Origin: Rhynchopus sp. YZ270_cl-10
Lineage: Eukaryota; Euglenozoa; Diplonemea; Diplonemida; Diplonemidae
Direction of reading: 5' to 3'
NCBI GenBank assembly: GCA_964035575.1
Contig: OZ037884.1
Location: 124,001-188,000 of the forward strand
DNA length: 64,000 nucleotides
A model generated the notes under the pieces. It worked only from the letters and a program-made list of their open reading frames with translations, was not told where the DNA came from and ran no database searches. Shown piece after piece: positions 11,541 through 21,153 of this stretch. Positions within the stretch are counted from its first letter, which is position 1. Each line of letters starts with the position of its first letter. A program made the translations under genes and the position numbers.

Positions 11541-12467
11541 AGTACCATGCGGCCAACAACAGAAGAGGTAAAAAAGAGACCTCATGGCTTGCCCGAAAAG
11601 AGAGAGAGAGAGAGAAGTTGAAAGGTGCAAAACGCCTCACCGTACATCGGACGCAGGGCACTGAAAAAGAGCGAGAGAGAGAGAGAGGAGTGGAAAAGTT
11701 GGTAAAATGAACGTCAGTCTGTGGGTCTGTCTTTGTCACCTTCAGAACATTACCATTTTATCTATCTCGTGTACGGCCATTCTTTCTAGAAAAGAAATAT
11801 TTTTTCGTTGTAATTTCAAAGCAAAAGAAGAGTAGAATTGAAATAGTAGGATTGGGGTAGGTAAAGCTGTTTTCGTTGATTGCATCAAATCCTCCTGTTT
11901 TGAGGGATGATTTGGCGACCGTACCCGGTAAATACCATTTCTTCTTAAACGCCAGCCTCGTAGTAATAAAAATACAAAGCCCTCTCGTGACAGTGTACCA
12001 AAGAACAACCAAACCTTGCAGGAATTCCTACACATCAATCAGGATACACTTTTTAAAGAACTTTCAACAACAACAAAAGATGAACTAAACGAAACGAAAA
12101 CCATGCAAAAAAAAACCCCCCCTTCTTTCTGAAAGGGGAGAAAATAATCAAAAATAAAAGACGCGCATTTGCTCACGGGAAAGCAGATCACGTCTGGGGG
12201 GCAGTTACATGTTTTGTTTTCCATCTTTGCTTTTTTTTGTTGGGTTTTGTTTTCTGGATGAAACACAAAATATTGTGCGCGGAAACGAAAAATAAAAAAG
12301 TGAAGTTTGACAGTGCAAAAAGAAAACGCCTCTGTGACGTAGGCACTGACAACTCCTTGGTTGAACCCCAGAAAAGAAAGGGGGGGAAAAAATGGTTAGT
12401 TGCATAGGCCGAAGCTTCTGCGTGCTTTTGGACACCTCAAAAAAAATAACAGAAAATAACAGAAAAA

Positions 12468-12507
12468 TTTACAAGATGAATGTTGCCTTTCGTGCACACA
12501 TCTTTGA
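12468..12507 (+). repeat. Hairpin module B with perfect outer stem
   Basis: AAGATG pairs with CATCTT, enclosing an inner stem around TGCCTTTCGTGCA. It shows best that the AAGATG start and the 3' end of the module are one stem. Confidence 0.72.
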
Positions 12508-12574
12508 AGTAAAAATACATGATAAAAAACCCTGTATCAGCACAACGATGCCTTTAGGCATGTAGCTACCTGAG

Positions 12575-12949
12575 TTATAAAAAAAACCCCCCAACACCAA
12601 TACCTAAGAACCCCCCTCCAGCACCTACATAGTTCAGAGTCCTGTCAGACTTGAAGCTGCAGTGGGGGGCGGTACGCAAACACATTGGGACAGTAATACT
12701 TCCCTCTGTTACGGCTACTGTGATCTCCTTCTTACCGGAGCTACTGGGCACATAATGGAAACCAACTGGTTGTGGGAATCTAGTCTCCCCCACCAAGGGT
12801 GGTCTGCGTATTTTTGTTGTGCCGACAATCACTCCAAAAAACGGAACAAAGTTCTGTACTCTTTTTGTCGTTGTGACTTTTCCGTTGGGACAAGTGTAGT
12901 GTTCCAACTCCATGTTGTTGCACTCTTTTTGAGACCATTTTTCACCCAA
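12575..12949 (-). CDS. Possible small ORF, unrecognised
   Basis: The open frame of about 124 codons reads like protein in parts: an internal ATG precedes ELEHYTCPNGK, and VIVGTTK, ITVAVTEGSITVPMC and a Gly-rich hydrophobic end (YVGAGGGFLGIGVGGFFL) follow. No homologous family comes to mind. Its codons are more AT-rich than those of the neighbouring genes, and it overlaps a stretch (TTGTGCCGACAATCACT, about 12819-12835) resembling module Q. It lies downstream of the gene at 13330-14208 on the same strand, whose last codons contain a possible donor (CAAGAG/GTTTGA), so it could be a further exon. It may equally be chance. Confidence 0.25.
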   Translation of the reverse strand: MGEKWSQKECNNMELEHYTCPNGKVTTTKRVQNFVPFFGVIVGTTKIRRPPLVGETRFPQPVGFHYVPSSSGKKEITVAVTEGSITVPMCLRTAPHCSFKSDRTLNYVGAGGGFLGIGVGGFFL

Positions 12950-13329
12950 AGATTCAAGAGACGAATATCGGAACAGAATTCAGAACAGAACAGCAACGAA
13001 GGACATATTGCAACGACATAACTCCTCAACAAAAAACGCAACCTTGGATTGCGAGTGAGATCAGACCTTTCATTGTTTTGTCGTAATCGAACACACAAAA
13101 GAAGAAGTGGGATTTGAAATTGGTGCACAACCAGAACACTGGGGGTGGACACGAAACCATGCCTTACGACGGTTCTCGAAGAAGAAAAAAAATGCAACCC
13201 CGTTCGCAATGTACCTCTGGCGACTGCTTCATCGCCCTCACTTCAACAATTATTTGTTTTGCTTCTTTGTTTCTTTGAACAAACACCCCTGAAACACCCT
13301 CACACATTCCACATCCCCCCTCAACCCCT

Positions 13330-14208
13330 TCAAACCTCTTGAAACCCCGGCCCACTGAAGGTCGAGTCTGCCCGCACCTTTCGGAAAGGTAGTGTCCCTG
13401 CTGCAGGCCGCGACCTCTCTCCTGGACCTGCAGAGGAAAAGGCAGAACCCCTGCGTGGCACAATGGGCACAAGACGGCCTGCCCCACGACCCGCAATACC
13501 ACCGGAGCCTGCTCCGCTCCCTCCTGCCCCGTACAAAGAAAGACTGCTGGCTCCAGCGAGTGGCGTGACCGGGCTGTGCTGTGTGTCCCCAAGAGGACTC
13601 GTCAACCCACCGGAGCCTTCAAGCAACGCAAAGCTGGAGGTCTGTTGTTCCAACCGTGGGAGCAGCGGTGTCAGGTTTGCTTGCCCCCTACCCGCACCCT
13701 TCGGCGCAAAGGCCGCTGTGACATCGTTCGACTGCGGCGTCGCAGTAAGGTACGTCGACCCTGTCCCCGTGGTCGTCCCACCGTCAAGACTGTTCTCTCG
13801 ACTGCTCTGCCGAGAAGAAGGCTTTCCAGGGGTGTCTGGCTCAACAGGGGAGCTGAGAGGGGTGGAGTTTATCAGGCGGCCGTCTTTGTAGCGTCTGCGG
13901 TACCACCGTTTGTACCAGCAGACCGCTATTGCGGTAAGCACGGCAGCGATGATTGGGAGTGCAACGACCAACACCATTGCGCCAGCAGACGGTGTCTTGT
14001 CCGTATCATCGCTGGGTGTGAGAGCTGGGGTGACCTCAGGAGCCGCAGTAGCTGGAGATGCAGGGGCAGCGGTGGCGGACGGCGACGACGTGGAAGGGGG
14101 TGCAGGGGTAAGAGGAGGCGCTGGGAGCGGTGTGTCAGGTGCGGTAGTCTGCCCTGAGCAGAACGTGAGAAGCGGGAGAAGCAACAGAAATGGGTGCCGC
14201 AGCTCCAT
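13330..14208 (-). CDS. Single-pass membrane protein with Thr/Pro/Ala-rich ectodomain (292 aa)
   Basis: The protein starts with a clear signal peptide (MELRHPFLLLLPLLTFCSG, cleavage likely before Gln20). A Thr/Pro/Ser/Ala-rich segment (20-75) follows and would be heavily O-glycosylated outside the cell. One membrane helix (76-98, AMVLVVALPIIAAV core) is followed by the basic stop-transfer KRWYRRRYKDGR. The tail of about 185 residues is Ser/Gly/Pro-rich without a known domain. The layout indicates a type I surface protein, and no enzymatic motif is visible. The ATG at 14208 is the natural start because the signal peptide begins there. The leader upstream is strongly C-rich (ACCCACCCACACC). GC-rich codons fit the other genes here. 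The last residues, FQEV, read through a possible splice donor, so the true C-terminus could differ. Confidence 0.75.
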   Translation of the reverse strand: MELRHPFLLLLPLLTFCSGQTTAPDTPLPAPPLTPAPPSTSSPSATAAPASPATAAPEVTPALTPSDDTDKTPSAGAMVLVVALPIIAAVLTAIAVCWYKRWYRRRYKDGRLINSTPLSSPVEPDTPGKPSSRQSSRENSLDGGTTTGTGSTYLTATPQSNDVTAAFAPKGAGRGQANLTPLLPRLEQQTSSFALLEGSGGLTSPLGDTQHSPVTPLAGASSLSLYGAGGSGAGSGGIAGRGAGRLVPIVPRRGSAFSSAGPGERSRPAAGTLPFRKVRADSTFSGPGFQEV

Positions 14209-14541
14209 TGTGTATTTGGGGAGGTGGGGATGGTGTGGGTGGGTGTGTAAAAGAAATAAACTTCTTTGTATCTAAAACAAAAAGTGCACTCCGGTGGGTA
14301 GGGTGCAAAGGGGTGTGTGGAGAGGAGCGTATCCCTGGAGGAAGGTGAAGGGTGAAGGGTGAAGGTTAAAGGAAGGGTGCAGTGATGGCAAAGGAATGCA
14401 TAAATGTGCGTTGAGGGGAGCGAAGGTAGGGGGTAGAGGGTTTTTAAGGGTGCGGAGCGAAGCCGACACACCGTCACGGACGTTAACACACAATCACAAA
14501 AAAATAGACGAAGGTGTCTTTTTGCTGCATCACTCAAGGTT

Positions 14542-15385
14542 TCAGTCTATTGCGCCGTCTTCCTTGACGTCTCCTGCATCAAGGAGCTGCACCGCTTCTA
14601 TACGCCTTTGCAGCAACACAGTGTGGTTGTTGGGAATGGTGCCATTCACTGCCACTAGCCAGCGTGCCTGCGTTCTGCCACATGGTGCGAAGACACGCAG
14701 CCGCAAGGTTTGGGTGCGGCTGCAGCGTCCGTGCACCAAACACCCCTCGGGTCGCACCTCCACGTCGAAGGGTGACGGCCTGCCAGCACCTCTGTGCCAG
14801 CACTCAGGTTGTACCGCACAACCTATGAACAATTACCTGCACAACACCTACGACCCACCTCGCCACACGGCACCTCTAGAAGGACAGTGTCGAGCTGTGC
14901 AGCAGGAGCGCGTCACTGTCCGCTGTGTAGCAGGAGAGCACCGGGGAGAGGGGTGTGCATGGGGGGCTGGCGGGGGAGGTGTCACCCGAGGGGTGGGAGA
15001 CAGCGTCACCATCACCGTCGCCGTGCTGCGGAAGTGTCTGCGAGCTCTCCGTGTGCAGCAGCCGTGTACGCGGACTGTGCACGGAACGTGCTGACGACAT
15101 CGGCACCAACGACACTGCAGCGGAGCCCGCCTCGCGCATGAGACGGTACTCATCCAGCATGACCGCTTGCACACTGCTGCGCGCATCTGCCTGCATCTTC
15201 CTCTGTTGCGCCTGCCGCCGTACACCCTCCCTTGCCTGCCCACCACGCCACATGCCCTGCACATGTGTCAAGGCCGCGTCACCCACAGTGCTAGTCCCTG
15301 CATTGCCAGCTATGGCCTGCCCCAACTGCCTCCTCGCACGGTGTGCGTCAACTACCGCACTGTGCGGGTCGGAGGCTGGCACCAT
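14542..15385 (-). CDS. Unrecognised gene in two frames
   Basis: The first block (15385 to 14876) starts MVPASDPHSAVVDAHRARRQ and is Ala/Gln/Arg-rich (residues 1-100), suggesting a helical region. A Ser/Pro/Asp-rich part follows. The second block (about 14825 to 14542), in another frame, contains SPFDVEVRPEGCLVHGR, TLRLRVFAPCGRT and NGTIPNNHTVLLQRRIEA, and ends DAGDVKEDGAID. Both have GC-rich codons like the neighbouring genes, so I read them as one gene. The frame change near 14830-14880 could be a short intron or a frameshift. The acceptor TTGTTCATAG precedes block two, but no matching GTATG donor, as used by the cyclase gene, is obvious. The overlapping plus-strand frame (14396-15094) looks like an antisense shadow. 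Function unknown. Confidence 0.5.
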
Positions 15386-15842
15386 TGTGTTAGCATTTCC
15401 CTGAGGGAGGGTGAAGTGAAGTGGAGTGGGGTGGAGTGTGAAGCACGATCAAATTCTTAACATCGATAAGAACCTAAGCCTCTAATGCGTAAACGAGGAA
15501 GATGACGGTATTTAGGTGTAGGGAAAAAGGAAAAATGGAAGGGTGAGAGGTTAAGGCTTTCGTGAGGTTGCTGGTGTTAGTTGGACTTGAATTGAGGGGA
15601 TTTTTTTCCGTTCCAGTAGTGCAACTAACACAGGGGTGGGCTCCTTCCGCAAAAACATAAAATATTCATTCAAAGAAAATCGTCCTCTAAAAAAACTCAG
15701 TTTAGTTGCCCACCTTATTGGAACCCTATTTTAAGTGTCGTCTCATGTAAATGGAACGAAACTGTCGAGAGAAAAGAGCAAGAAGAGCAAGAGAGAGAGA
15801 GAGAGGGAGCGTCAGAACGTCGTTTAAAAAAGAAGCTCTCTC

Positions 15843-15977
15843 TGGTGCTCCGGGAGGGGTCGATATTGACAGGTCGCTGATACAGGGACTCTATACACAC
15901 ACCCCCTGATATTGACAGGTCACCGACAGGTCGTGACACGTCGCTGACAGGTCGTTGACCGACTTCCGAAAGCACCA
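15843..15977 (+). mobile_element. TGGTG/CACCA MITE, family K copy 2 (135 bp)
   Basis: TGGTGCTCCGGG at the left and CCGAAAGCACCA at the right, with the 5-bp flank CTCTC (15838-15842, 15978-15982). It contains at least four GACAGGTCG(C/T)TGAC-type units, more than the 65-67-bp copies at 23.9 and 31.6 kb. Confidence 0.75.
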
Positions 15978-16440
15978 CTCTCCTTTTTGTCTTTGCTGTA
16001 TGATAAGATGGTGCTCAACTGAAGAGTTGGCATCTTAACACATGCAAGAAGGGGGGAGAGCACGTACAAGACATAAAAAAGGTCGAAGAAATAACACAAA
16101 ACAATTCGCTGGACAGTCGGTTTCCCCCGTGAAACCTTAACAGAATGCCAGGCACAACAATAGGAGGTCAATACTTACAACGGGACCAATAGGATACGTT
16201 TGCTTTCGACAAGACCTCAGAATTGGGCACATATGGGATGTGCAAAGAGCCGTGTTTGTTTTACAAAGCGCAAAATGGACTACAAACGGTTGTCGGTTGT
16301 TGGGTAATGAGTCACAACAAAGACAACAGCGATGCAATCACTTCATTGATATGCACAGAGCAAATATCTGTTCACGATTCGGTGAGCAGAGAGGGGGGGA
16401 AAAGGAAACTTAACGTCTCTCTGTGCACACACACACACAC

Positions 16441-16525
16441 ATCGTTACCACTATCGTTATCGCACTGGGACAACGTTGGGTTTGAAGAAATGGGATGTTC
16501 TCTTCGTCAAGACGGTTGTATTGGT
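16441..16525 (+). repeat. Module T, copy 1
   Basis: About 85 bp, beginning CGTTACCACTATCGTTATCG and including GGGATGTTCTCTTCGTCAAG. It is nearly identical to 29116-29200 and has no obvious coding frame. Confidence 0.7.
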
Positions 16526-16550
16526 TGCTCGGAGGGAGAAATCGACCGGG

Positions 16551-16620
16551 GATGAAAAAGCCCTCCCTCGTGACAGTGTACCTTTGTGCATGACCTGGGT
16601 GGACCTCGATCATGCAGTCC
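16551..16620 (+). repeat. Module C, extended form
   Basis: CCTCGTGACAGTGTACC is followed by GACCTGGGTGGACC and CATGCAGTCC. The same downstream blocks recur at 39270-39345 around GACAGTGTAC, so module C is longer than its usual core. Confidence 0.55.
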
Positions 16621-17037
16621 TTTATTTTGTCTCTGAAAGAGTGGGGTCGTTGAAGAAGTCGGAAGAGAGCCCTGATGAACTTAAGCCTGTCCTTGCTTAT
16701 GCACCTTGGAAAAATGGTTTAAAAAATCACACAAAACAAAATACGTACAGCAAAATGGGGCAAACAGAAACATGTAGAGAAGACGCAATCCCGCAACAAG
16801 GTGACAGCTACCGCGAAAGTGATTAACGTAACCTTGAGAGAGACATAGGAATAGAACATGGTTGAGCTTGTTTTTTTCGATGCTGCTGCGAAAACGTTTT
16901 TTTAGCGATCCACAGCTTCGTTTCCCGACCCCGAATTTAAAAAAAAAAAAAAAAAAAATGAAATTTTTGGAACCAAGACCACCTGATTTGACCATATCCC
17001 ACCCCCTCACAATCCACATCCCCACGCCTCGTATTAC

Positions 17038-18648
17038 CTAAAAAACCCCTTTATCGCCACTGTCGAGACGTGCGTCGTCCCCTTCCCCTTCTGCCACCTT
17101 TGGGGTTGAAAGGTACACTGACTGGGCAGCGATCACCGCCGCCCCACCTAACATGCCCTCAGCTCGGTGCGCCTTTCGGGCAGTGCGGGCAGCGCTTTGT
17201 ACACTGGTCTGCTCGCCGGAGGTCATGAAGGAGGACGACTGTGTACGCAGGTTGTGCATTGTCCTCCCTTTTGTACCCCGCGAAACCGATAAGGACCCAT
17301 ATGAGCGAGGTTCCGCATCCACTGGACCATCTCGTGCTGCAAATGAGAACACAGTAAACCCGCTCAACGTCGCATGCGACAGCTTCGACTTCTGACTCAC
17401 CGGAGACGGACAAGGCAACGACACTCCACTGGAGGAGGAAGCTATCGTGCTGGCACGCATCACCTCAGGGGGCGGGGTCTCCAAGGGGGAAATGGGGACC
17501 GGTACGACATCTTCCTCGTCGTCGTCGAGGTACTCCGCGAAGGGGCACACCATGTCGCTTCCGTTCGAGCTTGTCGCGTCGCTGGCGGTGCGTGTGGCTT
17601 CCCTCTGTTGCTGGCTTTTGTTCCCTTCTGGGTTTTGTATTTTCTCCTCTTCTTGTCGGTGTTCTTCTTCAGTATAGGCGAAGGAGGTTACACGGTCGAG
17701 AAGTGCGTTCTGTTCGTGAAGCATTGCGCCACTGTATGTAGCGTCCTGTATGCTACTGGAGGTGTCATGAGGGCGGGGTGAAGGGAGCGGTGCGGGTGGG
17801 GCCGGTTCGTTCGTTGCAAAGGAGGACCACCGTCGTCGTGGAACCTTGTCGGGCATTGTTGGGCGGGTGGCGGCTGCGGTGTCGATAAGCGATGAGCAGC
17901 TGGACTGCGACTTTCGATCAAAAAAGCTGTCGTTGTTGCCGAGGTTGCTCCGCTGCTGCTGCGTCTGCTCCTCCGCATCCTCATCCTCCACATCCAACAG
18001 CTTTGCGAACATCGGAAACGACCGTATCAGATCCACAAACCCTATCTCCCCATCCCCATCTGTGTCCAACACTTGAAACAGCTCATCCGTTATCTTATCT
18101 ATCTCCTGCTCATTGACGAATGAGGAGCTCACTGCACTAATCACCTCGAACACTTCTTCATATGAGAGCGAGCCGCTTTGGTCGTAATCGAATATGCTAA
18201 ACAGATATGACAGCCTTTCTGCAGGAGAACCATGGTCAAATACGGCAAGAATGCATATCAACACGGGAAACGCTATGTGCTCTGTATGCCGAATATTACA
18301 GGTAATGATTTGCACTATTCGCGGAGACAACCCAGCTCGTATCAGAAAATGATGTGCCAACGACAACCCCTGCAGCCCCGACACCGCCAAGGTGTGGAAC
18401 ACCCCTTCCGCCTCAACGATTTCGTACGCATCAAAGTCGGCCAGCTCCGCAAGCTGCAGCAAGTTGTACCCCACGAAGGCCACATCATTGTACTCAACCA
18501 GCTGTGCTGTCGTCAGCGCTACGCTGTTCCCATGCTCACCTTTCGGCCATAAATCCAACCCTAAACACGATTTGAGCTGTCTAGTAACATCTGTCACTCC
18601 CTCCACATCCCAGACCTTCGCCAACCACAATTTGATAGTAGACAACAT
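17038..18648 (-). CDS. EF-hand calcium-binding protein (536 aa)
   Basis: Residues 1-220 resemble the helical EF-hand core of calcineurin-B and neuronal-calcium-sensor proteins. Two canonical 12-residue loops are visible: Asp154-Glu165 (DYDQSGSLSYEE) and Asp195-Asp206 (DTDGDGEIGFVD, with Asp instead of Glu at position 12). The stretch before them (residues 60-150, ending FPVLICILAVFDHG) probably holds a worn first EF pair. The C-terminal 300 residues are acidic, then Ser/Pro/Thr-rich and likely disordered, with a Glu/Gln-rich segment near the middle. No kinase or phosphatase domain is present, so it should act as a calcium sensor or adaptor. The ATG at 18648 opens the frame. The leader upstream is a long pyrimidine tract of CTT and TTC units. 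Confidence 0.8.
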   Translation of the reverse strand: MLSTIKLWLAKVWDVEGVTDVTRQLKSCLGLDLWPKGEHGNSVALTTAQLVEYNDVAFVGYNLLQLAELADFDAYEIVEAEGVFHTLAVSGLQGLSLAHHFLIRAGLSPRIVQIITCNIRHTEHIAFPVLICILAVFDHGSPAERLSYLFSIFDYDQSGSLSYEEVFEVISAVSSSFVNEQEIDKITDELFQVLDTDGDGEIGFVDLIRSFPMFAKLLDVEDEDAEEQTQQQRSNLGNNDSFFDRKSQSSCSSLIDTAAATRPTMPDKVPRRRWSSFATNEPAPPAPLPSPRPHDTSSSIQDATYSGAMLHEQNALLDRVTSFAYTEEEHRQEEEKIQNPEGNKSQQQREATRTASDATSSNGSDMVCPFAEYLDDDEEDVVPVPISPLETPPPEVMRASTIASSSSGVSLPCPSPVSQKSKLSHATLSGFTVFSFAARDGPVDAEPRSYGSLSVSRGTKGRTMHNLRTQSSSFMTSGEQTSVQSAARTARKAHRAEGMLGGAAVIAAQSVYLSTPKVAEGEGDDARLDSGDKGVF

Positions 18649-19717
18649 CAGAAAAAATGCGGTGGGGAAGGTATGGAAGGTGAAAAATTGGATAGCAGGA
18701 TGAGAAGAAGAAGGAGAAGGAGAAGAAGAAGAAGGGATAAAAACCCTAAGCAGGGGTCTTCAGTTGTGTCTTCTTGATTAGGATTCTGCGAAAAAGTGAG
18801 AAAAAAAAAATGCGCTCTCTCGTGGTCTTATGCTACCTTTGCGTGTGATCAACACACCTCCCTCCTCCAGGAACAAAGTAAGAGGAAATGTGGCTGCCTC
18901 ACGTCCTTCACCTCAAAGTACCGTTCGTAAGATCATTGTGTGTGTGTGTGGGGGGAGTTTTTTTTGGGTATTTTCAACCCAAGGATGAGGAGAAAAAAAT
19001 GAGCAAAGTTACGCTAACACGATGGCGGAAGGGCAGGGAGGGGTAAAGGGCAGGATGATTTTTATTTTGTTTCTTCCCAAGCTCCTGTCTGATGGTTTTT
19101 GTGTGTGGAGGGTGTGGGGGGAGAGAGGGAAAAGAGAGAGAGAGCGAAAGGCGAGACCATGATAATGTAAGTACTGTTGCAGAACCATTTGACAGAAGCG
19201 GTGAGGCAAAGCCAAGATTGTCGCACAATGACTTCGTTGACTTGAAAACCCCTCTCGTGAGAGTGTTTTTTGGTGACGTTTTTTTTTGTGTTTCAAAGCA
19301 TTGCATGGCAGAGGGAGCCCTCTCTTCTGGTACTCAGTGACCATCACCATTGCGATGTTTTCCCCCCAAGAAGATTTTTCTTGCGGATGGCATCCACAAG
19401 AGACTTGACCTTGTCGAAGACACGGTGAACAAGATCAGGACGGTCTAGGGCGTGTCTCCCCTGCAGAAGGTTCGACTGGATCTCCTCCCACATTGGATTG
19501 CATATCATACCCTCTGCTCAGCCAGCACCGAGAAGGCGGTGCACAAGACGGCGGGTGCAAAGCAGCGCCAAGGGGGCAGTAGCCCAAATCAAATACATTT
19601 GGAAGAGATCAGTTTTTCCCATATTTCATGGGCATATCGCAAGGGTGTCGTTGAGAAGTTGTGCCCCGCGCAGCCACCTCTCTGTGCTTTTGGAAAAAAA
19701 CCGCAACCTGGGTTGGA

Positions 19718-19758
19718 ACCCAAACCCAAACCCAACCCCAAACCCAACCCCAACCCTA
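19718..19758 (-). repeat. Interstitial telomere-like tract
   Basis: Plus strand: CCCAAA / CCCAACC / CCCCAAA units. The minus strand reads TTTGGG and TTGGGG, similar to ciliate-type telomere repeats and able to form a G-quadruplex. Confidence 0.5.
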
Positions 19759-19793
19759 CATCCATTTCGAGGTTATACATCAAAGATGGAGAT

Positions 19794-19877
19794 TGGTGTG
19801 GCTGACGACCCCAAAATAGCAGAAAATAGCACTTTATAGCACTTTTACAGCACTTTTCCCCCCTTTCAGCCACACCA
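19794..19877 (+). mobile_element. TGGTGTGGCTGA MITE, family H copy 1 (84 bp)
   Basis: The ends TGGTGTGGCTGA and TCAGCCACACCA are exact complements. The 6-bp duplication GGAGAT lies at 19788-19793 and 19878-19883. The body consists of ATAGCA(G/C)-type repeats. Confidence 0.85.
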
Positions 19878-20358
19878 GGAGATTGTTTTTTTTTTGTCGG
19901 AACGCAACGACGCTTCGTGAGGGGGGAGGAAATGATTACTATTTAAAGATGGTGGTTTGTCCATCGGCGAGAAAGAAAAAACTGGGAGGGGGAACCTTTT
20001 TTCTTGTGATGATAAAAGAGGGACAGAAAAGAAATGCATGTAGGATACTAAGCAGTACGGTGCTTGGACATATAAAGAAGAGAAGGAGGTAGGGAAGGTG
20101 GGATGGGGGAAAATGAAAAACTGCAAATTGATGCATCTTAATTAGAAGAAGAAAAAATAGTAGATGAATGGGCCTCTGGTGCACATTATCTACAAAAAAA
20201 GATGAAATTTTCAATGCAAAGATGCTCCGTAAGTACAGCCGCGCAACAAAAACAAAGTTGACTTGAAATGCAAAGCAGTGTACCTTAAACAAATCGGTGG
20301 GGGGTGGTAGGGAGTAAAAACCCTCGGAGTTTTTTTGAAATTCCAAAAATATACCTTA

Positions 20359-20427
20359 TGGTGTGATCACCCAAACGGATTCTCCGTGGTTCTTCCGTGG
20401 GTTGTCCGTACCCCCTGAATCACACCA
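20359..20427 (+). mobile_element. TGGTGTGATCA MITE, family J short copy (69 bp)
   Basis: TGGTGTGATCACCCAAACGG at the left and CTGAATCACACCA at the right, with an imperfect ACCTT flank. It lacks an internal segment present in the two 156-bp copies. Confidence 0.7.
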
Positions 20428-21153
20428 ACCTTGGTTGTATACTCCACCTATTTCCCCCACCCGGTGTCTGTTGTGTGACTGTAATTAAGTGTCTCTGCTT
20501 GAGGGAAGATGGGCAAATAGCAGAACAATGAAAAAAAGGTTGCTTGAATATGCATCGCATACTCATCTAAGGAAAAGGGTTACCATGATGATCTCGAGCC
20601 TCTCTGTGCTTGGCCACCTTTTGGTTCACCGTTGTTCGATATTGATGCAGGCACCTCCGACTGACAGAATGCCAGCCCGCGGATAAAAAAAAATGCGCAA
20701 AGTGCCCTGCAAAAGAAGAAGAAGAAGAAGAAGACAAAATAATAATTATTGGCGCAGTGCTGACGCACAATGCCAGACCCGGATGAAAGCACAACAAAAT
20801 AACTAATTAATTCAACGCCTTTTTACAGGGTTTTTATTTGCGATAACGCATTTCTTTCCCAGACGAATATGCTTAATTTGTCGAGCGCAGCAAGGCAAAT
20901 TGAACACACGAGCCTGAGAAAATAAATAAGTGAAGTATCGCAAAAAAAAAAGGAAGAAAAAAAAAATTGGTCAAAGGCTTTTGAATACATAATTTTAGTT
21001 CAAAATATAAAAAAAAAAGAGTTAACCGTGCCCAACACCTCTGCGCACTTGAAGGATTGGGAGGGGAACCTGGGGTGTGGAGAAGCGATGAACCAAAAAC
21101 ATAATGGGGAGGCGTCTCAACAAGAAAAAAGTTTAAAAAAAAAAATCAATAAC

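Larger units (their letters stand above)
8249..12574. other. Intergenic module field
   Basis: No host gene is recognised. Modules other than those listed separately: S at 8661-8728; P (TTTC...GAAA hairpins) at 9193-9235 and 9285-9318; B at 9331-9362 and 9541-9570; E at 9388-9451 and a worn copy at 11173-11240; A at 11016-11048 and 11106-11130; D at 11614-11663 and 12300-12371; R at 11870-11966; C at 11969-12000. The spacers are A/G-rich with many homopolymers. All modules read on the plus strand. Confidence 0.6.
15386..17037. other. Intergenic stretch with modules
   Basis: It holds a K MITE (15843-15977), B (16405-16432), a long T module (16441-16525) and an extended C module (16551-16620). 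Simple GAGA and ACAC runs and a poly-A tract near 16940 are also present. No gene seen. Confidence 0.55.
18649..21153. other. Intergenic module field
   Basis: It holds C at 19236-19268 and 20256-20287, B at 20159-20192, A at 20586-20621 and E at 20641-20687 and 20751-20795. Two MITEs (19794-19877, 20359-20427) and a telomere-like tract (19718-19758) are listed separately. No host gene is seen. Confidence 0.55.

Noticed and set aside
13463-14275. Plus-strand frames opposite the 292-aa membrane protein
   Set aside because: The minus frame has a signal peptide, a membrane helix and a stop-transfer motif; the plus frames are Arg/Gly-rich shadows of GC-rich codons.
14396-15094. 232-codon plus-strand frame
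   Set aside because: Arg/Cys/Thr-rich composition without domain; the minus-strand blocks look more protein-like, though neither is proven.
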